A stretch of DNA of 64,000 nt from Burkholderia arboris (GTDB taxonomy: Bacteria > Pseudomonadota > Gammaproteobacteria > Burkholderiales > Burkholderiaceae): NCBI RefSeq assembly GCF_902499125.1, contig NZ_CABVPX010000001.1:493997-557996 (forward strand), given 5' to 3'. The translations under genes were made by a program, and so were the position numbers. Of the stretch, positions 1 through 7,507 are shown one piece after another (within the stretch, counting starts at the first letter, position 1; every line of letters starts with the position of its first letter). The notes under the pieces are model-generated. The model ran no database searches, had not been told where the DNA came from, and saw only the letters and a program-made list of their open reading frames with translations.

Positions 1-138
1 AGGCCGCTCGGGGACCATGACGGGATGCCGGACTGACGCGCGCGCAGATCCCGCGCCGGAGCGCACCGAGCCTGCGGCGCGAGCTCGCGGCGGGCGGCCG
101 GAACCGCCCCGTTCCAACGGTCGGTACCCGGTCAACCG

Positions 139-948
139 TCACGCGCCGCCAAGCACCGCCCCGCTCTCGGGCAACGTCGCACCACCATCGACGACGATCG
201 TCTGCCCGGTGATGTACGCGGCATCGGCTGACGCGAGAAACAGCATCGCGTTCGCGATGTCCTCCGGCTCGCCCATCCGCGCGAGCGGAATATCGCGCGC
301 GATCTGCGCGGCGACCGACGCGTCGCCGAGATTGCCGGCCGCTGGCGTGCGGATCATCCCCGGCTCGACGCCGTTGACGGTCACGTTGCGGCGCGCAAGC
401 TCCAGCGCCGCCGCGCGAATGAAGCCGTTCACGCCGGCCTTCGACGCCGCGTAATGCGCGAGCCCCGGATAGACGACGCGCGGCCCCGTCACCGACGACG
501 TGACGAGCAGCCGCCCAGCACCCGCGCGCCCGAATGCCGGCAATGCAGCCTGCGCGAGCCAGAACAGCGCCGACAGATTGACCGACAGCGTCCGGTCGAG
601 CGTCGGTTCGTCGATCTTCGCGAACGGTGTCAGCGGGAAATACGCGGCGTTGTGAATGACGACATCGAGCCGGCCGCCATCGCGCTCGACTGCCGCAACG
701 AGCGCACCCAGCTCGTCGCGGCTGGCGGCGTCGACCCGATACGCGCGCGCATCGCCGCCCGCGCCGGCCAGCGCGTCGGCCTGCGCGGCCGCCGCATCGC
801 CGTTCAGGTCGGCGACCGCGACGAACGCGCCGGATTCCGCGAAGCGGCGCGCAATTGCCGCACCGATCCCCTGGGCGGCGCCGGTGACGAGCACGACACG
901 CCCGCTGAAATCCGCACGCAGGCGGCCACTGCCCAGCACGGCATTCAT
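139..948 (-). CDS. SDR family oxidoreductase
   Basis: A 269-residue classical short-chain dehydrogenase/reductase. The N-terminal cofactor motif TGAAQGIG (about residues 22-29), the HNAA motif, the catalytic Ser in VTSSV and the YAASK Tyr-Lys pair are all visible, so it should be an active NAD(P)-dependent oxidoreductase. The substrate is unknown. The ATG at 948 overlaps the stop of moaF by four bases (ATGA) and has GAGG six bases upstream, so the two genes form a translationally coupled operon. SDR plus MoaF pairs occur in the monoamine-related moa loci of enterobacteria (recalled, not checked), which suggests a role in amine or aldehyde metabolism rather than lipid synthesis. Family certain; role inferred. 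Confidence 0.9.
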   Translation of the reverse strand: MNAVLGSGRLRADFSGRVVLVTGAAQGIGAAIARRFAESGAFVAVADLNGDAAAAQADALAGAGGDARAYRVDAASRDELGALVAAVERDGGRLDVVIHNAAYFPLTPFAKIDEPTLDRTLSVNLSALFWLAQAALPAFGRAGAGRLLVTSSVTGPRVVYPGLAHYAASKAGVNGFIRAAALELARRNVTVNGVEPGMIRTPAAGNLGDASVAAQIARDIPLARMGEPEDIANAMLFLASADAAYITGQTIVVDGGATLPESGAVLGGA

Positions 949-1778
949 CGCTGCGCCTCACTGCCGAGCGGATGCACGGTTTCGTTCAGCACCTGGGCAT
1001 AAGCGCCGATCTGGAAATTCGACAACGTGCCAAAATCGCCACCCTGGAAGCCGAAGATCTTGCCGTCGGTCTTGCGCTGCGCGAGATCGATCAGCACGAC
1101 GCCGAGCGTCGGTACGATCTTTTCGCGCCATACGAACAGATAAAGCTCGTCTGCAATCCTGAAGTAATGGCAGCGGTCGACATCCGCCAGCCCGGCTTCG
1201 ACTCCCTGCAGGCATTGCCACGCGTAGAAGTTCTCGTTCAGGTAGATGTGCTCGTAGCATTCGGTCGGGCTGTAGCGGTACATCGTCCGCTTGCCGATCA
1301 GCTCGCGCGTGGGCGCATGCAGCGGCCCCGGCTGCGCGTGGCCACCGAGCGTGCCGTGGCGGAATTCCGCATCGACGGCGGTCAGCGGCAACCCGCGTGC
1401 GACGCGCGTGAATGCATCGATGCGCGTATCGGCTTCCGTCGGCAGCGTACCGACAACCGACGTCCACACACCGTTGTCGAGATCGACCACGAGGCTAGCC
1501 GACGTCGCCCGGACGGTGGAATCGATGTAGTCGACGAAGTACAGTCCGTCACGCAGCCGTGTCACGCGGCACGGCGCGCGGCCGCCCGTGTCGGTCGCCG
1601 CGTCGCGCCACTGCAGCGCGCCCGGCTCGAACGTGTAGACGCGCCATGCGCCTGACGCGTCGCCGAGCGCGAGCGTGCGCCCGGCGAGCGCATCGACGGC
1701 TGCGAGGATGTTCGCTTCCGGCGCGAAACCGTCCGCGAGCGCGCCAACCTGAATGAATACCGGATCCTGTCGTTCCAC
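945..1778 (-). CDS. moaF: MoaF family protein
   Basis: A 277-residue protein matching the MoaF family, a two-domain beta-rich fold (MoaF N and C domains) whose biochemical role is poorly defined; the name comes from the moa operon of Klebsiella, not from proven molybdopterin synthesis. The frame is open back to 1946, but the extension is low-quality arginine-rich sequence. I place the start at the GTG at 1778, which has GGGAGA about eight bases upstream. The C-terminal half has the conserved tract with YSPTECYEHIYLNENFYAW and the EKIVPTLGVVLIDL strand. It is the first gene of the moaF-SDR operon and is divergent from an AraC regulator. Confidence 0.8.
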   Translation of the reverse strand: MERQDPVFIQVGALADGFAPEANILAAVDALAGRTLALGDASGAWRVYTFEPGALQWRDAATDTGGRAPCRVTRLRDGLYFVDYIDSTVRATSASLVVDLDNGVWTSVVGTLPTEADTRIDAFTRVARGLPLTAVDAEFRHGTLGGHAQPGPLHAPTRELIGKRTMYRYSPTECYEHIYLNENFYAWQCLQGVEAGLADVDRCHYFRIADELYLFVWREKIVPTLGVVLIDLAQRKTDGKIFGFQGGDFGTLSNFQIGAYAQVLNETVHPLGSEAQR

Positions 1779-1948
1779 CTGCCGTCTCCCGCGCAGCTTC
1801 AGGCCCGGCGGGCCATGTACGCTGCAGATGTGCACATGGTGCGGGCTGCGCGCGCCGCGCGGTATCCGCCAAAAGGATGAAGGGCGCGCGGCGCCGGAAC
1901 GCGCTAAAGTGCTCGTGATCCGCGCCGCGACCGGCGCGAGGAGCACAC

Positions 1949-2743
1949 ATGCACCGTGTCACCCACTACCGACGCACCGATGAGGGCATCGAGGCGATCA
2001 GCCTCGAGTCCGACCGTGCGTTTCCGCGCCACGCGCACGACGAATTCGGGGTCGGGGTGATCGTCAGCGGTGCGCACCGGTCGTGGAGCGGCCGCGGGCA
2101 GGTCGACGCGCTGGCCGGCGACGCGATCATGGTCAACCCGGGCGAGATGCACGACGGCTCGCCGATCGACGCCGGCACGGGCCGGTGCTGGCGGATGCTG
2201 TACCTTGCACCCGCGCTGGTCGCGGGCGTCGCGGCGGAAGAGGGCTTGAGCGGCGTCGAGCTCGCGCATCCGGCCGTGCGCGACGCGCGGCTCACGGCCG
2301 CCGTCGGCCGGCTGCATGCGTGCATCGTCGCCGGGGTATCCCGGCCGCTCGCCCGCGACGAGGCGCTCGTGATGCTCGTCGCCGGGTTGCTCGCCCGGCA
2401 CGCGAACCGCATGCTGCCGGCGATCGGTGTCGCACCGGCCGTCCGGGTCGCCCGGGAGCGGCTCGACTCGGCGCCAGCCGCGCCCGTTTCGCTCGCCGAG
2501 CTGGCTGGCCTGAGCGGTATCAGCCGCTTCCAGTTGCTGCGCGGCTTTGCGCGCGAGCTCGGCATCACGCCGCACGCGTACCTGATCCAGTCGCGCACGC
2601 GGCTGGCGCGCGCGCTGCTGGCCAGCGGCCTGCCGATCGCGGATGCCGCGGCCGAAGCCGGTTTTGCCGACCAGAGTCACCTGACACGCGCGTTCGCGCG
2701 CCAGTTCGGGATCACGCCGGGGCAATTCACGCAGGCCGTTTGA
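1949..2743 (+). CDS. AraC family transcriptional regulator
   Basis: A 264-residue regulator with an N-terminal cupin-like AraC binding domain (histidines in FPRHAHDEFGVGVI, about residues 27-42) and a C-terminal double helix-turn-helix ending in QFGITPGQF. The ATG at 1949 has GAGG upstream. It lies head to head with moaF and the SDR gene, about 170 bases apart, so it is likely their activator, as is usual for divergent AraC genes. The intergenic region holds the 10-bp palindrome ATGTGCACAT at 1828-1837, a possible site. The inducer is unknown. Confidence 0.9.
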   Translation: MHRVTHYRRTDEGIEAISLESDRAFPRHAHDEFGVGVIVSGAHRSWSGRGQVDALAGDAIMVNPGEMHDGSPIDAGTGRCWRMLYLAPALVAGVAAEEGLSGVELAHPAVRDARLTAAVGRLHACIVAGVSRPLARDEALVMLVAGLLARHANRMLPAIGVAPAVRVARERLDSAPAAPVSLAELAGLSGISRFQLLRGFARELGITPHAYLIQSRTRLARALLASGLPIADAAAEAGFADQSHLTRAFARQFGITPGQFTQAV

Positions 2744-2900
2744 CGCCGCAGTCACCTCGGCGCAAGCCCCCTGCGCAAGCTGCTGTCGACGGCGGCTGCG
2801 CCCGATGACGCATATGCCAGTCCGCAGCGCACCGCGTCCCGCGCTCGCGCCCCCGCCGCTGCAATTTCGTTCAAGACGCACACTGCCGCCGTACGCGACG

Positions 2901-3878
2901 ATGCGGCGCATGAAGACACGACTGATTGGCTATCTCTATCTCGCCGCCGCGATGGCGGGCGTCGGCAGCACCGTCATCGCGAGCCGTCTCGCGGCCGGCG
3001 GCCTGCCGCCGTTCGCGGCCACCGCGCTGCGCTTCCTGATCGCGACCCCGCTGCTGTTCGCGCTGATGCGCGCGCAGCGCATGCGCTGGCCGCGCATTTC
3101 CGTGCGCGACGGCGTGCTGCTCGTCATCCAGGCCGCGGCGGGCGGCGTCGGTTACACGGTGCTGCTGATCAGCGGCACAAAGCTGTCGTCGCCGCTCGAC
3201 GCGGGCGTGATGCTCGGCACCTTGCCGGCGATGTCGACGCTGATCGCGGCCGTCGTGCTGCGCGAGCGGCAGACGCCGCGCGACTGGCTGGCCGCCGCGC
3301 TCGCCACGGCCGGCGTCGTGTTCGTCACGTTCACGCCCGGCCAGGCGATGCCGTCGCTCCAGACGCTTGCCGGCGATGCACTGGTGCTGGCCGCCGTCGC
3401 GTGCGAAGCCGTCTTCATCCTGCTCAACCGGCGGCTTGCCGCGCCGTTCCCGCCCCTCGCGCTGTCCACCGCGATGTCGGGCCTCGGCTTCGTGCTCGCG
3501 CTCGTGCCGGCTGCATTTGAATGGCGTGCGGTCGCGAACGGCTGGACCGTCGGCGCCGTGTCGGCGATCACCTACTACGCGCTGGTGCCGACCGTGCTCG
3601 GCTACCTCTGCTGGTATGCCGGTTCGGCGCGCACGAGCGGCACCGAAGCCGCGCTGTTTACGGCGGTCGCACCGGTCTCGGCCGTACTGTTCGCGATCGC
3701 GCTGTTCGCCGAACCGTTGACCGGCACGCGCGTTGCCGGTATCGCGCTCGTCGTCGCCGGCATGCTCGTCGGCGCGACACGGCGGCGCGAACCGCCTGCC
3801 GAAGCGCGCACTACGCACCCGGAGAATCCAGGCCGGCCGGCCAGCCCCGCGCCCGCCGCGCAGACCGCCGCCGACTGA
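2901..3878 (+). CDS. EamA/DMT family transporter
   Basis: An inner-membrane exporter or importer of the drug/metabolite transporter superfamily: two EamA repeats with about ten hydrophobic segments, the first starting at LIGYLYLAAAMAGVG. The frame is open from 2805, but that extension is proline- and arginine-rich and does not look like family sequence. I chose the ATG at 2901; the ATG at 2910 (MKTRLIG) is equally possible, and neither has a clear ribosome-binding site. The C-terminal tail (about 35 residues, Arg/Pro-rich) is cytoplasmic and disordered. Substrate unknown; relatives move amino acids, nucleosides or drugs. Confidence 0.85.
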   Translation: MRRMKTRLIGYLYLAAAMAGVGSTVIASRLAAGGLPPFAATALRFLIATPLLFALMRAQRMRWPRISVRDGVLLVIQAAAGGVGYTVLLISGTKLSSPLDAGVMLGTLPAMSTLIAAVVLRERQTPRDWLAAALATAGVVFVTFTPGQAMPSLQTLAGDALVLAAVACEAVFILLNRRLAAPFPPLALSTAMSGLGFVLALVPAAFEWRAVANGWTVGAVSAITYYALVPTVLGYLCWYAGSARTSGTEAALFTAVAPVSAVLFAIALFAEPLTGTRVAGIALVVAGMLVGATRRREPPAEARTTHPENPGRPASPAPAAQTAAD

Positions 3879-4076
3879 CTCGCGCCGGCGCGTCGTGGCG
3901 GAAACGGCGGCGACTCCGTCCGCCGCACGGCCAGTCGCCCCCTACGCTCCCGCCCTGCAGGCGGTGACTGTAGGAATGTGTCCGCGCACCGCAAAACCGT
4001 TGCGCACCACTGCGCAAGATGCAATATTCGCGGGGCCGGAACCTTTGACAACCATCGAACAACAATCCGCCACGCA

Positions 4077-4625
4077 ATGAACAGGAAGGAAGCCAAAACC
4101 AGAATCGCGGTGCTGCTCTCGGCGGGCACGCGGAAGGCCGACGCACTGGCCGAACTGTCGGGACAGGGGCTCAAGGATCGCGTGCTCGCGCACCTGATCG
4201 CGTCGCGCCCCGACCCCGAACGCTGCCGCAAGAACAAGGTGCATGTCCGGATTCTGGTCGCGCTCGGCATCGCCCAGCTGGCGATCAGCCTCATGCTCGC
4301 GTATTACTTCTTCGTAACCGGCGCCGGCACGGGCCTGGTGGCCGTATTCCTCGCGTTGACCGTGCCGCTGTCGCTGCTGTTCATCTGGGGCTTTGCGACC
4401 CATCGCGTCGGCGCGTATCACGCGTTCATCCTGCTGTCGCTGCTGCAGTTGCCGAAGACCGTCACCGAGCTCGGACGCGATCCGTCGTCCGCCCTGCCGA
4501 GCCTCGTGATCACGGCCCTGCTGGTGGGCTACGTCTGGTACGTGCGCAACCGGATGTTCCCCGACTACGGCTGGTTTGCGCCGCGCAAGGTCGAAGGCCG
4601 CTACGCGTTCGTCGAACACGCCTGA
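4077..4625 (+). CDS. small integral membrane protein, function unknown
   Basis: A 182-residue protein. The soluble N-terminal 55 residues are charged (MNRKEAKTRIAVLLSAGTRK...). Four hydrophobic stretches follow: one beginning VRILVALGIAQLAISLM, one around LVAVFLALTVPLSLLFIW, one around YHAFILLSLLQL, and one ending LVITALLVGYVWYV, before a short tail. I chose the ATG at 4077 over upstream in-frame codons because the upstream part lacks protein-like composition. I do not recognise a functional family. It stands alone between an exporter gene and a strong terminator. Confidence 0.7.
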   Translation: MNRKEAKTRIAVLLSAGTRKADALAELSGQGLKDRVLAHLIASRPDPERCRKNKVHVRILVALGIAQLAISLMLAYYFFVTGAGTGLVAVFLALTVPLSLLFIWGFATHRVGAYHAFILLSLLQLPKTVTELGRDPSSALPSLVITALLVGYVWYVRNRMFPDYGWFAPRKVEGRYAFVEHA

Positions 4626-4663
4626 CGCCGCCGGCCTGACGCCGCCGGCGCCAGCACCGGCCG

Positions 4664-4712
4664 AAAAAAAGGCGCCGGGCCGCCCCGCAATCGCGGGACG
4701 GCCCGGCGCCTT
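4664..4712. terminator. Strong bidirectional terminator hairpin
   Basis: AAGGCGCCGGGCCG and its complement CGGCCCGGCGCCTT form a long GC-rich stem around a loop of about 16 bases. An A-run precedes it (4664-4670) and a weak T-containing stretch follows. It sits between the convergent membrane-protein gene (plus strand, ends 4625) and the entericidin-like gene (minus strand, ends 4735), and would serve both. Confidence 0.75.
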
Positions 4713-4734
4713 CTGCATTCCGGAACCGGTCGGC

Positions 4735-4869
4735 TTACTTTGCCTTTTCAGCCGTATCGCTGATCGCCTGGCCGCCCTTCGAAATATCCTGGCCCACGCC
4801 GGCGACCGTATTGCAACCGGCGAGCGCGGCGGTCACCACCAGCAGCATTGCAGCAATCGTACGCGTCAT
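4735..4869 (-). CDS. Entericidin A/B family lipoprotein
   Basis: A 44-residue peptide: MTRTIAAMLLVVTAALAGC followed by NTVAGVGQDISKGGQAISD and the tail TAEKAK. The lipobox LAGC gives a mature lipoprotein of about 26 residues with the GxGxDISKGGxAI signature of entericidins, small bacteriolytic or envelope-stress lipoproteins. An upstream ATG at 4875 is in frame, but GGAGA touches it directly, whereas spacing to the ATG at 4869 is about seven bases, so I start there. Single gene, ending next to the terminator at 4664-4712. Confidence 0.85.
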   Translation of the reverse strand: MTRTIAAMLLVVTAALAGCNTVAGVGQDISKGGQAISDTAEKAK

Positions 4870-5041
4870 TCTCATTCTCCTTCGAGTCAACAAGCCCGAC
4901 CGGGCGATTCGTTTGCGGCATGGCGCCCGGCACGATGCCGGGCACGGGGCCTGACCTGATTATACGGAGACGGACGCGGTGTGCCAGTACGAACCCGCCA
5001 CGTGTCACACGCGCCACACAGCCCGTTCGCGCAGATTTTTC

Positions 5042-5085
5042 TTGACTTCATTGCGCCACGAACTAATATACGCAACGCGTATATT
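5042..5085 (+). promoter_or_regulatory. sigma-70 promoter with overlapping perfect palindrome
   Basis: A -35 element TTGACT (5042-5047), a 16-base spacer and a -10 element TAATAT (5064-5069). The -10 is overlapped by a perfect inverted repeat, AATATACGC (5065-5073), spacer AAC, GCGTATATT (5077-5085). The repeat ends 18 bases before the start codon of the HTH-ATCase gene. A palindrome covering the -10 is the usual arrangement for repression by a dimeric helix-turn-helix protein. A one-mismatch copy of the core lies inside the gene at 5314-5330. Confidence 0.7.
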
Positions 5086-5103
5086 TTTCGCCAGGAGCCG
5101 CCG

Positions 5104-6399
5104 ATGACCGTTCCCCAACAAGCCTTCCTCCGCGACGCGATGCGCCGCCTCAATATGACCCGCGAAGCGTTCGCCAGTCGCATCGGTGTCAGCCGGCGTG
5201 CGCTGGACACCTGGCTGTTGCCCGACGACTCGCAGGAATCGCGCGGGATGCCGGAGATCGTCGAGCGCTTCGTGTCGGAAATCGTCGAGCGCGCGGTGCC
5301 GGACAGCGGAGACTATACGCAAAGCGTAGATAAACAGGGGCTCTCGAAGCAGTTCCTGTTCGAAGGCAAACCGCAGTTGATCTCGGTCGACCAGTTCTCG
5401 CGGGATTCGGTCGAAGCGCTGTTCCGCGTGGCCGATGTGATGCAGCCGATCGCGCGCCGCCACAAGATTTCGCGCGTGCTGGAAGGCGCGGTGCTCGGCA
5501 ACCTGTTCTTCGAGGCCAGCACGCGCACCCGCGTGTCGTTCGGCGCGGCCTTCTGCCGGCTGGGCGGCTCGGTGTGCGATACGACGGGCTTTACGTTCTC
5601 GTCGATGGCCAAGGGCGAATCGATCTACGACACGAGCCGCGTGATGGCCGGCTACGTCGACGCGCTCGTGATCCGCCATCCGGAGAAAGGCTCGGTGGCC
5701 GAGTTCGCGCGCGCGACCAACCTGCCCGTGATCAACGGCGGCGACGGCCCCGGCGAACATCCGAGCCAGGCGCTGCTCGATCTCTACACGATCCAGCGCG
5801 AGTTCTCGCGGCTCGGCAAGATTGTCGACGGCGCGCACATCGCGCTGGTCGGCGACCTGAAATACGGCCGCACCGTGCACTCGCTCGTCAAGCTGCTCGC
5901 GCTGTACCGCGGGCTGAAGTTCACGCTCGTCTCGCCGCCGACGCTCGAAATGCCGGCGTACATCGTCGACCAGATCGCGACGAACGGCCATGTGATCGAG
6001 CAGACGACCGACCTCGCGGCCGGACTCCGCGGCGCGGACGTCGTCTATGCGACGCGGATCCAGAAGGAGCGCTTCACCGACGAGTCATTCGAAGGCTATA
6101 CGCCGGATTTCCAGATCAACCAGGCGCTCGTCGACTCGGCGTGCAAGCCCGACACGCTGATCATGCACCCGCTGCCGCGCGACAGCCGGCCCGGCGCGAA
6201 CGACCTGTCGGTCGACCTGAATCGCGACCCGCGCCTCGCGATCTTCCGCCAGACCGATAACGGCATCCCGGTACGGATGGCGATCTTCGCGGTGCTCCTC
6301 GGGGTCGAGAATCTCGTCCAGCATTCGATGCGCGACGCGACGTGGCGCCCGCCGGCGTACCTCGGGCCGGAGGACGCGGTGTTCCACGGGGTGGATTGA
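5104..6399 (+). CDS. pyrB: Aspartate carbamoyltransferase with N-terminal HTH extension
   Basis: A 431-residue protein. Residues from about 90 onward are a complete transcarbamylase: the carbamoyl-phosphate loop STRTR (139-143), a mobile loop with Lys near 170 (SSMAKGES), HPSQALLDLY, GDLKYGRTVHSL and HPLPR. The KYGRTVHSL motif marks aspartate rather than ornithine specificity. Residues 5-60 are an added helix-turn-helix (LNMTREAFASRIGVSRRALDTW) of the XRE/Cro type; ordinary PyrB is about 310 residues and lacks it. The ATG at 5104 follows CAGGAG with good spacing; the in-frame codon at 4981 lies upstream of the promoter. The palindrome over its own promoter suggests autoregulation. Probably a second ATCase beside the housekeeping enzyme. 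Confidence 0.9.
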   Translation: MTVPQQAFLRDAMRRLNMTREAFASRIGVSRRALDTWLLPDDSQESRGMPEIVERFVSEIVERAVPDSGDYTQSVDKQGLSKQFLFEGKPQLISVDQFSRDSVEALFRVADVMQPIARRHKISRVLEGAVLGNLFFEASTRTRVSFGAAFCRLGGSVCDTTGFTFSSMAKGESIYDTSRVMAGYVDALVIRHPEKGSVAEFARATNLPVINGGDGPGEHPSQALLDLYTIQREFSRLGKIVDGAHIALVGDLKYGRTVHSLVKLLALYRGLKFTLVSPPTLEMPAYIVDQIATNGHVIEQTTDLAAGLRGADVVYATRIQKERFTDESFEGYTPDFQINQALVDSACKPDTLIMHPLPRDSRPGANDLSVDLNRDPRLAIFRQTDNGIPVRMAIFAVLLGVENLVQHSMRDATWRPPAYLGPEDAVFHGVD

Positions 6400-6528
6400 C
6401 ACCGTTCCGGAAGTTTCGCGCCTACCCGGCATCACCTCGGGGAGCGGGCGAGCTTGCCGGATTCGGAACGCGCCGCGTTGCCGGCGCGTTTTCCGTTTCG
6501 GCGCGGAAAAAGGGCCGACAATCGCAAA

Positions 6529-6948
6529 CTATCGCGCCCACGGGTCGATGACCCGAAGCCCCACCGCCTCGAACGGCGCGACGTCGCGTGTCGCCACGAT
6601 CAGGCCGTTTGCCTCGGCCGTCGCGGCAATGTGACCATCGACGACGGCAAGCGCGGTGCCTGCGGCACGCGCCCGCGCGCAAAGGCTCGCGTACGCTTTG
6701 CTCGCCGCATCGTCGAACGGCAGGATCCGGCCTCGAAACAATGGAACGACACGCTGCTCGATGCCTTGATGCAGCCAGTCACGCCTGCGCCCTTCCGGCA
6801 ATCCCGCCACGCCGAACCGCAATTCCGCGAGACTGATCGCGGATAGAAACAGCGTCTCGACGTTCTGAGCATCGAGCCACTCGATCACCGCCGCGCTCGG
6901 CTCGCGCCGCAACGGTTCGGACATGACGTTCGTATCAACCAGGATCAT
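6529..6948 (-). CDS. vapC: PIN-domain toxin, FitB/VapC type
   Basis: A 139-residue PIN-domain ribonuclease: Asp5 in MILVDTNVMSE, the acidic ISLAELRFG segment near residue 42, and the VVDGHIAA and ATRDVAPFE motifs supply the acidic metal site. The full length matches FitB-like toxins, which cut RNA when released from their antitoxin. Its start overlaps the end of the antitoxin gene by four bases, the usual coupled arrangement. It appears intact. Confidence 0.92.
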   Translation of the reverse strand: MILVDTNVMSEPLRREPSAAVIEWLDAQNVETLFLSAISLAELRFGVAGLPEGRRRDWLHQGIEQRVVPLFRGRILPFDDAASKAYASLCARARAAGTALAVVDGHIAATAEANGLIVATRDVAPFEAVGLRVIDPWAR

Positions 6949-7211
6949 TCGAAGCCCATCGGCTCGGTTGGCGTCTTGTCGCGCGGGACGCTGAAGTCGG
7001 CATCGCCGGCCGCTCGCCCGATTTCCGCCAGCAACGTTCCCAACTTGAGCCGCCCACCTGGCAAGACGGCCTGCTCGAGGATGTCGCGCACCTCGGCTTC
7101 GGTGCTGCGCCCGTGCCGGGCCGCGCGAATCCGAAGTGCGCGATGCACTTCATCAGGCAAATTTCGAACGGTGATCACCGGCCTGATGCGCCCTACCTGG
7201 ATTGCTTTCAA
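6945..7211 (-). CDS. vapB: FitA/VapB-like ribbon-helix-helix antitoxin
   Basis: An 88-residue antitoxin with the motif ITVRNLPDEVHRALRIRAA typical of FitA-like Arc-repressor-fold DNA-binding domains, then HGRSTEAEVRDIL, and a C-terminal toxin-wrapping tail. The domain normally begins at ITVRNL. Here there are eleven extra residues from the ATG at 7211; a GTG at 7178 would give the standard length, and neither has a strong ribosome-binding site. It binds the PIN toxin and should repress its own operon. Confidence 0.88.
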   Translation of the reverse strand: MKAIQVGRIRPVITVRNLPDEVHRALRIRAARHGRSTEAEVRDILEQAVLPGGRLKLGTLLAEIGRAAGDADFSVPRDKTPTEPMGFE

Positions 7212-7377
7212 TGCAGTCGCTTTATCGTTTTGCTGTCACGCGTAGCCAGATGCGATGTATCCACTCCAGCCCGCCCGGCAAGCCCGTCACACCTGGCCAC
7301 TTAGCCATTCCTTCGCGTCTCGCCCGCCCCGCAACGCCTCCGTCACAATCGTCAACAATTCCCCCACAAACACGAAC

Positions 7378-7396
7378 AAGAACGCTTCTCATTTAA
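7378..7396. promoter_or_regulatory. Putative Fur box upstream of the siderophore receptor
   Basis: On the minus strand the sequence AATGAGAAGCGTT (7381-7393) matches 11 of 13 positions of the Fur-type core AATGAGAATCATT. It lies about 115 bases before the receptor start, in a 296-base intergenic stretch that becomes AT-rich near here. A -10-like TAGAAT follows at about 7409. I see nothing else in this gap. Confidence 0.5.
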
Positions 7397-7507
7397 CATG
7401 AAATTACATAGAATGCCGCCTGAAAACAAATCGTAATAATTCCCGGCGGCACGCACATTTCTGCAGCGCACCGCCTCCGGGGCCACATCGCGAGGTCGAA
7501 GCGCACC

